Of a stretch of 64,000 nt of DNA, positions 12,001 to 18,395 are shown piece by piece (the first letter of the stretch is position 1; every line of letters starts with the position of its first letter). Position numbers and translations under genes: made by a program. The DNA lies in the IMG/VR virus record IMGVR_UViG_3300030060_004796, positions 44,731 through 108,730 of that record. The stretch is one strand, 5' to 3'. The DNA comes from a virus. The notes beneath the pieces were generated by a model that made no database searches, was not told the DNA's origin, and saw nothing but the letters and a program-made list of their open reading frames with translations.

Positions 12001-12300
12001 TTGTCTAAGATTCAAAAACTAAGTGAAAAGGGAGAACCTGATTTTGATGCAATCATAAAGAAGGCTGCACCAGCAACAGGTTTAAAGAAAGAAGCAATGA
12101 GTGAAAATGCTACTCAACCTGGAGAAAATAAAGTTTTAGAAGATTTTTATAATAACTTAACAAAACTTGATAAAGCAATGCTTGCTAAAGCAGCAGATAT
12201 ATCTAACATAGAAGAGTTAATAGAAGATTTTAATGATCCTAATAATCAGTATAATGAAGAGGATTTTATAGAGAATCTTAAAAAATGTTATAGTAAATAG
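1..12300 (+). CDS. Giant virion RNA polymerase-type protein with zincin domain (5' partial)
   Basis: The reading frame is open from base 1, and the first ATG (55) has no visible ribosome site, so the true start most likely lies left of the window. At least 4081 residues follow that ATG. Residues about 3068-3072 read DFDID inside GADFDIDKLY, preceded by a conserved RIPSQ...S block; this matches the metal-binding DxDxD loop of crAss-like phage virion RNA polymerases (double-psi beta-barrel fold, YonO/QDE-1 relatives). Residues 1332-1336 read HEAFH, a zincin metalloprotease signature, with a candidate third ligand Glu in the following EEYLADEF helix. The family is known to be injected with phage DNA and to transcribe early genes. 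Processing by the built-in protease is inference. It is followed after 6 bp by a second giant gene, suggesting one unit. Confidence 0.85.
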   Translation, partial: KYHDQTIRRQFLKDLADDMIQPDPDQTVAFLEEGIMPTDFYDGTPGSEGLITKSSDPLKWATIEGLKENYYEATKVDKGETTDATKEERRQAESETSEGTQAEPDFESVTGRSKYQQFLQKDKDTREIIERKYKEYKSTWNSEQGPLMSKNEWAASPQGGKNIIKSRYELDQMYQAEPAEVKDKYPTLEDWIIANKKNPLIAGTNGILTKNNVGISDVSVNLSKETGVQRDKLDGNQKVIATDKATGLSVIEVTNYDDNNNKDVQYYISDKDPQNRVWKTYENLNPKGKQVIRSGYVKKTDAVKAYNYILRNMPSDTVFEFGKDDQGMPIKWTTSDIVLDSADNEYIVRSNPKMVRRNNNLYVVPIGKAKAKKGEDERVYITEDEWRTQGWKKKEESKLDIGTTIQKLSSFEPVKIYPFDGSKVLFGKFKNHPVPEEGAELSFDDVLRSLSEEDRKNITFLVEKNPAYDQYLQDLESGSLQPYQGDPRFDPNPAIRKGQNKYEVTIMLGNRPIGKMMGVGIATLVDPKTGQKIDGHKITTEQTERIFRLNGRDAADVAAMVRRNYAKANLITREIENRIGTKSSTVIKISSLQDIELNVLPGYTGWYVDNDNNPINPRSPGAKKNAKRASTPWADIPQSYNNYDGELIIYDTKRSRDSGRRSSTKVWSIDPSSARGKTISNEITNYIQKKGLLSVGQLGSGRYLQFVKLPNGTIHHFELKLDPLSEESLNDIAVDIKNKQQELIGKAYNEKGKLNKKQAVLTRDKINQELAESFYILSNIVGDDIEIYFKETGEMMFKVEREDSKVTIALEEKFFELITDGKSLIETINNEFKRVEADKAKRDKKFKKTNFNLTMESFSPSIPANLTDPTQLVDSGVSARVIATVSWGQLADINYTNEVKIKEEINGPSTTGGTMTQTTPYGTEQGPEVQLPNTTKENAYEIPKSKFTIPEVTSNEDRLALIEETLTEDHKRTVALMREKNIAPEKIESFIFSKAKETGQGNNLLVDFEMEDILNNPKEYSEALVVNAMRRRIDGSSPISSGSAESRTAENLAEIKQDIQQGEQFNKTFSNENAAGRYRAGEGYVAFQGKYRTGQIGLRRLAYESLIDLGILEGIDNLTETEITDELWAELMEQEFKNLPEGILMPIRRKIANSTPLTPRERLIIDALESQGKNILDGITSEEAATQKNEDNLQAESGNQNILDQISKKRNEIAQAKDKVERELTAQIQKANPEMSKPEVEIQVNEMMEQDDEIKKLNTELAKLQSKLGYKILPEFDGNDVENIDNFIDWVKNNLPEAIMVGDIDDLGRRLKANGVTIGAFVMELSKVSGGIKDLVGKVYVGKQSPFRYHEAFHGVFRMLLTDAEIKKYLGVAKNDVRKKMQSSKGYEILPGVFVKNMNQARITLRGLAKSYALMDNATLDERIYEEYLADEFEKFKTNPRSSKVGSEVKSWFTRLLEWIKNIFLGYNSSELNDLFTSIDSGKYREAGIQENVFTREAMQEIAEGGVVTSTALKAIRKGDPIESVRPTVRNGVVIPDGRTIYINNYFTAKETNGIVAEIGAMYLNRLDTLADDPNFTGEYNPSAILDQTIDEYIERYNFARATETSDGTKNYYYAGKINRQTREKLNERYKSLKQYKSDVKDSVTEYLELFDEDVTSELEVLEKIDMDSGGQVKTTEQYEKDANEIGGWKSLSKGVRKFLATTTKEVKDEFTGEIVSVPVDYITAYNALMKSLSGMTNIHSMLVKLKLFSESSEDARAVIDAIFTKANLSNITLEDFINGNYKLDQVTNEVFFQGIIKAFSQFRTDYYYLETDVEKGLVNIFKANHRDDAHTQTDKWQGNYTSKLENLNTNPNALSAAQDPWGSIVFNSNKESIKEEELNTTSKRIQRQIENSIGFNLSWMTVKYMILSNGIQNKTDAQAKFLNTFKSEIEFNLDDVSQIQTAISNHGLTKDNRQTGNLFYDMNEVSVEEEENEVNAEGTDVKSRIKKLAKLNAIFDDTVGATVFRNPEGKLIYAHQMPTYDLEKIAELNSEDAIDELMNSNRFLNSNYLLNDPRFRKLAADGKLRISRVAGQKIVDLNTDSEGNFKASNGIDLSRRAVTFGDSTPKDFLSQMINLYIADYNNLNGKVPENTYKAEDDFGTMIDKPFTTSLVNVTVIAESNTADFVPIPIITAVQLKNGKSTITDEYVDDVMTEVENEYNRIQREVQQTEGYTEDNLKGYNEFTSVEDINDEDAKTDRAAKFGTTAELLKSKKRTSETIREVGDGIEFALGPAEVKSAKSGTSIILREVGHNNKKLGLNQDESVRTPIYTLKSKKETEETYSVTYKGVVSVESYSVDTIKEMLNEDWSEAKDGTHTHKVKLGDESIWVRSARQRDWINGKKDLEVFEVIPSSKVETEITELGEEIITTEDNVLKELQRIARTEVDDKGNPLSFDEALKMTKEKTGIDPRALVIQRLNQEFEEFMEVIGPGQTGAINQIDKRLTSKLTTAEGKTNKNTERSMVLLNLENNNTDNHNLKQIFFNDYLNRISIKQILMGDRALGLKDVVDEIKRMKALNAAGPSAESVIYAPEKGVMHPTKHISLITMTDVETPSKYNTKGKEGKVTETDAQMWGTTKGFRHTMFGFGMLNSAQAKILDKIEAGEDISIDEFYGAGVSKNGYKQLGAILNSQKLVYFDGEVFLKMSNIVLTKALTSDPQTNFQTALPGREDMHNLRLKLEKIEQEGDQTIAFAVPESASKMVKRNVIDYTRAFDANLELSPENISSLDARWMRLQQVNPSNKEIIIDPTQIKQIITSEQDDSVQVMFAGEMIPIGKIREIYNDAVSNRVEIKYLDRRNLIFDFQIGQDELQASIKKGQVTPDLSAFLEYAKNSLAASGARAQFMELFEVDKAGQPKYDLNNPITINKFQELFMSFFTKGVMSEKVSGESVALVSGQGMKVIKKVKQLDPVTGQPIEWEVIRMQDYANLKNRPEIKYLNYTDVANKTFADMRVGDLYVDELKANVKEYDENGKETGLVYSEMMLPAHHSSLKNIKSGQKIPDVVSKAFATRIPSQDKHSAINLRLVDFMPVFYGSSGVFPPDLIEISGADFDIDKLYVQFKEFYRQDGEFVEYGKTKDTDKQYEEYLRYKQAESKQKGTSMHMAVQKWNNRGRIIDIDLDADVSLPSEEIIGGLRLLDLPVTREEFAEYLKKNNNRLPYSGAHSNKALDAKYALLGNEGMTEGRNGRDVGIAYEPAVLDPLEDVWSFIQKELPELAEQVQEEGVIVDNMLGMYRAWKNNKEGANSIGAIVLPNIVLNLLKEYKVDLRSKTSNGKRILGGNLELNGIQYKSFKGDYAINPETKKPDVNGLRKQFVISALVTAATDNAKERLLAKLGLNKDALATVGTLLSVGVDINTAILLINQPDIKRMYALVANKEKPTDPGMDSMVKRELEAILAEDALAEKNSKKVNVDSELLIRHIKGGEVATYERFAILKQFQEARTLKENVGHLQALVTKVAGLGRGMKEMYDSFESFEKLGSELNNVQFGKEEIPFDSRELFKGKTFQATYYKIFQNIQQLTPTVFLTETDEFRKITSAIIANMKDQSPERVQKVKRDVLSYMIGKGYTTYLGKVGKATLAASLQNGMIYDEFADGLTIVDVINEIKTLLKGKSNYFIDQFVYAKDTRNPNNKSGINQAVSNTWGRIGADQMTVIQNSLRELYADENIRHNVYHLLHYELVKNGLQYSEGTLLSAFPAAMLDELLLVSETIKDTFNNEIVTNEMYNKLFGMSFDELISEVTEGYLQSRSNVYYTPEIKKTKSEALTYNKEEGILDVSRYSRRKPRSKKKGKHKRKGTGKVFDGVLRRAGFEQQENEFEFPLVITMNVGTKRKPDYRTFKLEEVYSTNKIEKTELSDPSFTPQMINVDTDFGKATGYRAVYKEFDTFGSMQQNGMGFMWGDRSTYQYLQDEINKTTSAVEDGNQQQDDMINKLASQKQKSPIGPGTNVNINATNDSVKTSDNNNNPVSLSKIQKLSEKGEPDFDAIIKKAAPATGLKKEAMSENATQPGENKVLEDFYNNLTKLDKAMLAKAADISNIEELIEDFNDPNNQYNEEDFIENLKKCYSK

Positions 12301-12306
12301 GAAAAT

Positions 12307-15300
12307 ATGGCAACAAAATGTTATAATAGAAATAGTGCAGAGTATCAAAGTCTACAAGGAAAACTTGGTAAAAATATTTTTGTAGATAGTGTTATTGACA
12401 AGTGGCAAAAAAGTAATAACTCTGATATGATACCTACTGTGGAACAGGTTGATAAATTTTTAAATCAACAAAAAACTATGCTTAATCTTAAGAAGAGAGA
12501 GTATAGTGAAGCTGTTCTTGCAAACTTATCAAACAAAGGACTTATAAGTAAGTGGAATGGTGAGTACTATATAAATGTAACTGAGCCAGGTCAAATAGAA
12601 AGAATAGATAGAAAGGTTGCTGAATTAAATAGAATAAAAGCACTTAGATTATTAAAACTATGGGGTGTTAATCCAGAAGCAATAACTATGGAGAGAACAG
12701 ATAAAACCTATAGAGTTGATATAAATCCAAACATATTTACAAAGGGAGATCTGATAGCTCAAGATAATATTAAAAATCATACACATGTTTTAGATATTCT
12801 TGAACACATGAGTGATTTATTTCCTCAACTAAATATTCAAGTAGCAACAGTAAAAGAAGCAAGAGAATATTACGACAACTTAAGTGAAGAACAAAAAAGA
12901 AAAGTATCATTTGATCAGATTACAAGTTACTATGTAAAGGGTACAGTAATGATTATTAAAGGTAGAGTAACACCAGAAACTGCTATTGAAGAAGTGTTAC
13001 ACCCTTTTGTTGATGCTGTATATCTAGAAAAGAGAAGTTTATTTGATGGACTCCTAAAGGAAGCAAGAGAAATGTTTCCTCAATTAAGAATGGAGGTAGA
13101 TGCAGAGTATAATCAAAGAAGAGGTTTTTCTCAACGTGATAGAGATCTTGAATTAGTTACTCAAGCATTATCTAGACATTTCAAAAGAGAATATGAAAAT
13201 GAACCAACATCAAGTTGGAGAAGTAAAATAGCTCAACTATTAAAATTCTTATTAGATGTTATACAGGATCTAAGTGCTTTTGTATCTGGGAAAAGATTAG
13301 GTATATCAGCATCTATGCTTAACTCTAATAATACATTAACTAGTATTGCCAAACTTCTTAATACTCAAGATCTACAATTTAAGTTTACAACAGATTCAGT
13401 TTTAGATACAAAAGTTAGATACTCTTTAACTCCAAAGTTAGAAGCAGCATTAAATAAATATAAAGATTTTGCAACAGAGCCAATTCAAAAACAGATAATA
13501 GATAACCTATTTCATAAAGCTCTTAGTAATAAAGAAATATTTCCTGATTTTACTGCAGGAAGTCCATTGACTGGAACTGAAACTCCTTTAGTAGTACTTG
13601 ATAAAGATACTCATGTCTATAAAAATGTAGAAACTCTTGAGGTATATGATTCAACAACAACAAAAATAAAAGGTAAGTTAGATGATGATGCTGGTTTATA
13701 TAAAATCAATAGAGATATAGGTAATGACTTTGATATGATAATGGAGTTTTTAGCACTGCAAGAAGCTAATGAAGCTGAGGCACTTGAAATTCTATTACCT
13801 AAAATGAAAGTTCTTGATAGAGATGCAACAATAAGGGCTATTTCTAAAATGGAAGATAAGCTTGCAGAATATAGAGAAGCAGGTGCTGTTATAATTCCAC
13901 AGGTAGTAGTAGCAGATGCAGCGTCTAAAACTGCTGGTACTATAGATCTAATGGCTATTCATAAAGATGGTACAATACAAATAATAGATTTAAAGGTTAG
14001 TAAGAATTCTATTAATACAGATATGTATGATAGACTATTTCCTGTAAATGAAGGCAGTATTTGGTATGATCCTTCACTAAAGAAAAATGAGCAATTTGGA
14101 TTAACTACAAGAATGCAGCAAGGTTTGCAGGTTAATACTTATAGAAGAATGCTTATTAATATGGGATATACAGTAGATCCTATTAGTAAAACTTTACATT
14201 TTAATGTTGATGTAACAGGTAAAGGAAAGAAACAAGAGTTTAAGGGTACCTTTAAATTTGATGGTGAGGTTAATCATCCATCAAGTCAAGCATTAACACA
14301 GGTTGATGAACTTGTTCCTTTAAATCCAGATATAAAACATAAGGAAACTATGGAAGAGGATCCTTATATTACTGAAGATGAGGCACTTCCACAAGATGAT
14401 GTAATAGAAGAAAGGATTTATGCAGCTCAAGTAGAAACTGTTAAGCAGTACAAAGACAAGCTTGTAACAAGAAGAGAGGTAATTGAACAACTATTAGATA
14501 GAGAAAAACAAACAATCTTCACTAAAAATTTACTAAACAATATAGATAGGGCTATCACTGACATTAATGTTGCTATAACAGAAGGAAGAGCTGATATTGT
14601 TTATGAAGAATTATTACAACAAAATATAGAAGAGCTAAAACAATTTATAGAATATGTAGAAACTGGTGATAAAACTAGTTCTGAATATATTGATATGGTT
14701 TTAAAAATGGAAGATATAGCAACTACATATGCAGGATTAGATGTAGTAAGTCTTCCAGAAGGTATATCTTTAGGTAATAAAAAAGAGGCACTTAGAAATA
14801 CTCTAAAAGAACTTGTTGATAAAATTAGAGGTGATGGAGCTTATACTAATAAAGGACTTGTTGATGAAGGAATTTACCAACACGTAAGAGAAATATATAA
14901 AGCAAATACAAATAGAACAGATCTTACAGATGCAGAAATAGATAAGATAATGTCTGAGATGGAAGATATGAGTTCTATAAATTATGGTACAAGTGATTTA
15001 GCTACAAGTAGAGATCCTTTATCACAGATAATGGATAAGCTATATAAAAGACAAGTTCAAAAAACAATTGATAAAGTTGAGGAAAGAAATAGAGAACTAA
15101 GAAGGTTAGGTACAAAGCTGGAAAAGTTATCATCAGGTAAAGTTGATTTTAGTTATATGTTAAACTTTGATAAGGAGGGTAATTTTAAAGGAACTTATGT
15201 AGAACAAATAGGACCACAATATGATGCCTTATTCAATGAAGTTAGAGCAGAGTTAACTGATGACAGAGGAGAATGGAAAGATTATATTGTTAAGGCTAAT

Positions 15301-17859
15301 TTAGAAGATTACACAAAAGAAGAACTTGAATGGAATAAAAAAATAAAAGCTGCAAGAAGAAAGTATGCTCAATTAATGGAAGCAGAATCTGTTGTAGATG
15401 AAAGAAGAGTGGATGGTAAATACCATAAATATAATGCTGAATTTAGAGCTGCTAGAGAAGAGGTTTTAGAATTTCGTTATAATGCAGATAGTACATGGGG
15501 ATGGTGGCAAGCTAAAAGAGGTGTTTCATCAGTAAAAGTTAATGAGTTTTACCGTAAATACTATGAAGAAAGTGTAGTTACTAAGGTTAATGAAGACGGC
15601 TCTGTTTCACAAGTGACTTCAAAAAGGTTTCCAAAAAGAGATTATGTAGAAAAAAGAACTACATCAAGAGGTGGAAAACTTAATGATATGGTCAACCCTA
15701 AGTATGAAAAAATTATGAATCCTGATCCTACTAATTCATTGGCATTAGCACAAAAGGAGTTTTTTATATTTTTCCAAAAAGAATTTTTAAGTTTATTAGA
15801 TAAACTTCCTAGTAGTGTTAGAGATCAAATGATAGGTAGAATACCTGTTGTTAGAGATAATGCTCTCACTCAAATGAAAAGAGAAGGAGGTTTAATTGCA
15901 GGATTAGCTTCTAGAGCTTCTAGAGGTTGGAAAAATTTATGGAGAACAACATCAAGACAAGAAAAAGTAATAGTTGATGCACAAGGACAATTCATAGATA
16001 CACTACCTATATTCTATGTTGGTCAACCACAAAATGAAAAATTATTAGAATCTATTGATGATGAATTACAATTATTAGAATCACAATACAAAGAAAAGAA
16101 AATAAAAATTGATGAGTATAAAGAAAAGAAAAATGGATTAATAACAAGAAGAAATGATCTTCAGTCTAAACCTACATTGAATCAAATGAGTTTAGATATG
16201 GTAGATAATCTATTAAGATTTTCTGCAATGGCTGAGAACTATGAAGTAATGAATGAAATCAAAGGTACTCTTTTAGCATTTCAAAAAGTTATTGAAAATA
16301 GAAATTATTCTCCTTCTGGAACAAAACGTCTTTTCTCAAAGATTAGAGGTAGAGATACTACAGTAGGTATGGGTCAAGAATCTAATATAACTGCTAGAGC
16401 AAGAAAGTGGATGCATATGGTGTATTATAATAATGATAGGCAAACAGAAGGTGCTCTAGATAAAATTTCTAAAAACTTAATTCAATTGTCATCATTAACA
16501 TATGTAGGTTTAAACTGGTGGGGTAACATTAATAACTACGCAATGGGTAGAATGAATAATGCTATTGAAACTATTGGTGGTAGATACTTTGAACCAGAAG
16601 CAATGTTAAGAGCTACAAAAGTATTTCAAGGAGCTGCAATGCAAGATGTTGTTAAAAAAATGGGTAGCAGTTCTACTTGGGCTGGTATAACTGGAGGTAA
16701 AGGTGCTTATGAAGATTATATACCTGAAAGTAAATATAACGGATTGGTTGGATATTTTAGAATGATGGATGATATGGCAGATCTACGTGAGCAAGGTAGA
16801 GCTAAAGGTAAGGGTGGAGTTGTTAGAGAAGCAATGTCATGGGCATATTTATTCCAAGATGGAGCAGAGTATAATGTTCAAACTAAAGTTGGTATGGCAA
16901 TTCTTATGTCAACTAAAATGCAAAAACTAGATGATGCAGGAAAAGTATTAGATGAGATGTCTTTATATGATGCCCTTCAATACAATAATAAGACTGGTGA
17001 TGTAGCTTTAAAAGACGGTTATGATACTATGGTAAAGAAGAATGGTACTAAGGTTAAGTTTGATGATAATGCTAGATATGATCTTAGAAATAATATCCGT
17101 GAAGTAAACAAACAAATTCATGGTAACTATGCTCATGCTGATAGAATGATTATTCAACAACACTTCCTTGGTCAGTTAGCAGCTCAGTTTAAAAAATGGG
17201 TAGCTCCAGCTATTAAAGCTAGATATAGAAGAGAATACTATGATGAGAATCTAGGTTGGATGGAAGGACGTTATAGAAGTGCTTGGTCATTTGTAGGATT
17301 TCTTTTTAAGGAAAAAGCTAGCATAAATAAGACTGTTAAAAGAATGAAATATGAGTTTGGTGATGAAAGAGCTTTAAATAAGATTCAAGGTATGAAGAGA
17401 ACTCTAGCAGATTTTACATTTATGATGGCATCTTTTGCAATGGCTATGATCATGGATGCATTATTTGATGATGATGATGAAGATAAAAATGTACACAGAA
17501 AAAGATTTGAGAATGCGTTAGTCTATCAATTTAATAGACAAGCAAGAGAGCTTATGTTCTTTACTCCATTTGGACTTAAAGAACAATTCTATATGACAGA
17601 TTCTCCTATTGCTGTAACAAGAATGATGGGAGATATGGGTGACGCTGTAATTGCTACATTCAAAGTACCTCTTGCATATAGTTATCAGCTAGCAAGTCCG
17701 GACTATGATATAACAAAAGATAAAGCTATATATTATCAAAGAGGTCCTAGAAAAGGAACAATGAAAGTTTCCAAAGAATGGAGTGATGTTATACCATTAC
17801 TTTATACGATCAATAGATATAGAGCCTATGACACTGTTAAAGATTTCTGGGTTAAGTAA
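12307..17859 (+). CDS. Giant multidomain protein with PD-(D/E)XK nuclease domain
   Basis: An 1850-residue protein starting 6 bp after the polymerase-type gene. Residues about 535-620 form a RecB/Cas4-like PD-(D/E)XK core: AGTIDL (Asp547), IIDLK (Asp561, Lys563) and a later QQGLQVNTYRRML helix that matches the Q...Y motif. Residues 228-234 (EEVLHPF) resemble a zincin helix that lost its first His, so any protease domain here is probably inactive. Long charged coiled-coil-like stretches occupy the middle. Near the C-terminus a hydrophobic segment (TFMMASFAMAMIMDALF) precedes an Asp-rich patch, suggesting membrane contact. Giant proteins next to the polymerase in crAss-like phages are virion cargo; that this one is ejected into the cell and cuts host or competitor DNA is inference. 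Confidence 0.75.
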   Translation: MATKCYNRNSAEYQSLQGKLGKNIFVDSVIDKWQKSNNSDMIPTVEQVDKFLNQQKTMLNLKKREYSEAVLANLSNKGLISKWNGEYYINVTEPGQIERIDRKVAELNRIKALRLLKLWGVNPEAITMERTDKTYRVDINPNIFTKGDLIAQDNIKNHTHVLDILEHMSDLFPQLNIQVATVKEAREYYDNLSEEQKRKVSFDQITSYYVKGTVMIIKGRVTPETAIEEVLHPFVDAVYLEKRSLFDGLLKEAREMFPQLRMEVDAEYNQRRGFSQRDRDLELVTQALSRHFKREYENEPTSSWRSKIAQLLKFLLDVIQDLSAFVSGKRLGISASMLNSNNTLTSIAKLLNTQDLQFKFTTDSVLDTKVRYSLTPKLEAALNKYKDFATEPIQKQIIDNLFHKALSNKEIFPDFTAGSPLTGTETPLVVLDKDTHVYKNVETLEVYDSTTTKIKGKLDDDAGLYKINRDIGNDFDMIMEFLALQEANEAEALEILLPKMKVLDRDATIRAISKMEDKLAEYREAGAVIIPQVVVADAASKTAGTIDLMAIHKDGTIQIIDLKVSKNSINTDMYDRLFPVNEGSIWYDPSLKKNEQFGLTTRMQQGLQVNTYRRMLINMGYTVDPISKTLHFNVDVTGKGKKQEFKGTFKFDGEVNHPSSQALTQVDELVPLNPDIKHKETMEEDPYITEDEALPQDDVIEERIYAAQVETVKQYKDKLVTRREVIEQLLDREKQTIFTKNLLNNIDRAITDINVAITEGRADIVYEELLQQNIEELKQFIEYVETGDKTSSEYIDMVLKMEDIATTYAGLDVVSLPEGISLGNKKEALRNTLKELVDKIRGDGAYTNKGLVDEGIYQHVREIYKANTNRTDLTDAEIDKIMSEMEDMSSINYGTSDLATSRDPLSQIMDKLYKRQVQKTIDKVEERNRELRRLGTKLEKLSSGKVDFSYMLNFDKEGNFKGTYVEQIGPQYDALFNEVRAELTDDRGEWKDYIVKANLEDYTKEELEWNKKIKAARRKYAQLMEAESVVDERRVDGKYHKYNAEFRAAREEVLEFRYNADSTWGWWQAKRGVSSVKVNEFYRKYYEESVVTKVNEDGSVSQVTSKRFPKRDYVEKRTTSRGGKLNDMVNPKYEKIMNPDPTNSLALAQKEFFIFFQKEFLSLLDKLPSSVRDQMIGRIPVVRDNALTQMKREGGLIAGLASRASRGWKNLWRTTSRQEKVIVDAQGQFIDTLPIFYVGQPQNEKLLESIDDELQLLESQYKEKKIKIDEYKEKKNGLITRRNDLQSKPTLNQMSLDMVDNLLRFSAMAENYEVMNEIKGTLLAFQKVIENRNYSPSGTKRLFSKIRGRDTTVGMGQESNITARARKWMHMVYYNNDRQTEGALDKISKNLIQLSSLTYVGLNWWGNINNYAMGRMNNAIETIGGRYFEPEAMLRATKVFQGAAMQDVVKKMGSSSTWAGITGGKGAYEDYIPESKYNGLVGYFRMMDDMADLREQGRAKGKGGVVREAMSWAYLFQDGAEYNVQTKVGMAILMSTKMQKLDDAGKVLDEMSLYDALQYNNKTGDVALKDGYDTMVKKNGTKVKFDDNARYDLRNNIREVNKQIHGNYAHADRMIIQQHFLGQLAAQFKKWVAPAIKARYRREYYDENLGWMEGRYRSAWSFVGFLFKEKASINKTVKRMKYEFGDERALNKIQGMKRTLADFTFMMASFAMAMIMDALFDDDDEDKNVHRKRFENALVYQFNRQARELMFFTPFGLKEQFYMTDSPIAVTRMMGDMGDAVIATFKVPLAYSYQLASPDYDITKDKAIYYQRGPRKGTMKVSKEWSDVIPLLYTINRYRAYDTVKDFWVK

Positions 17860-17860
17860 A

Positions 17861-18028
17861 ATGGAAAAAGATAAAAAGTGGTATATTGATCAATATAATA
17901 GGAATAGACCCTATAAAAACCAAGTGACAAGTTGGAAAGAATTAAGAATTAAACAAAAACTTGAACTAAATGGAAATAAAGAAGCCTTACAAACCACTAC
18001 CAGATTACCTAGCAATAGGTCCATCTGA
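17861..18028 (+). CDS. Small hypothetical protein between giant gene and SET gene
   Basis: A 55-residue frame that begins one base after the stop of the 1850-residue gene, at MEKDKKWYIDQ. The first ~36 residues are charged and protein-like; the rest overlaps the start of the SET-domain gene by 59 bases in another frame. The tight spacing supports a translated gene, while the overlap and the lack of any recognised domain weaken the case. No function can be assigned. Confidence 0.45.
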   Translation: MEKDKKWYIDQYNRNRPYKNQVTSWKELRIKQKLELNGNKEALQTTTRLPSNRSI

Positions 18029-18290
18029 TATACACGGAGCAGGTATTATTGCCAAAGAAGATATACCTGCCGGAATAGATATGGGTATAACTCATGTGTA
18101 TGATCCAGAATTTCAACATGACTATATTAGAACTCCATTAGGAGGATTTATTAATCATTCAGAAACTCCTAATTGTGAATTAGTGGAAGATGACAGTGAT
18201 GTTAGTTATAAAAGAATAAAGACTCTACATAAAATAGAAGCTGGAAAAGAGCTAACCTTAAAGTATAGTTTATATAAACTTAATGATTAG
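17970..18290 (+). CDS. Small SET-domain protein (putative lysine methyltransferase)
   Basis: This 106-residue protein carries the hallmarks of a SET domain in order: IHGAGIIAKEDIPAG near residue 22, FINHSETPNCEL near 62 (the NHS..PNC element that binds S-adenosylmethionine) and IEAGKELTLKYSLY near the C-terminus. SET enzymes transfer methyl groups from S-adenosylmethionine to lysine side chains. At 106 residues it is close to a minimal SET core, without pre- or post-SET zinc modules. It closes the giant-protein unit, overlapping the small upstream frame. A role in modifying the phage polymerase, virion proteins or host proteins is inference; substrate and activity cannot be read from the sequence. 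Confidence 0.75.
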   Translation: MEIKKPYKPLPDYLAIGPSDIHGAGIIAKEDIPAGIDMGITHVYDPEFQHDYIRTPLGGFINHSETPNCELVEDDSDVSYKRIKTLHKIEAGKELTLKYSLYKLND

Positions 18291-18302
18291 TTAACATAAA
18301 CA

Positions 18303-18351
18303 GGGGTTACATTACGTATCTTATTTATATGAAACGTATAGATGTAACCCC
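18303..18351. terminator. Hairpin between convergent units
   Basis: Arms GGGGTTACAT (18303-18312) and ATGTAACCCC (18342-18351) pair perfectly, and inner ACGT blocks can extend the stem. It lies between the plus-strand giant-protein unit and the minus-strand reductase, where a two-way terminator is expected. No clean T-run follows. Confidence 0.6.
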
Positions 18352-18395
18352 AATAGTTTATATTGCAATAATGATTATTGTTTTTGTTTTAGGCA

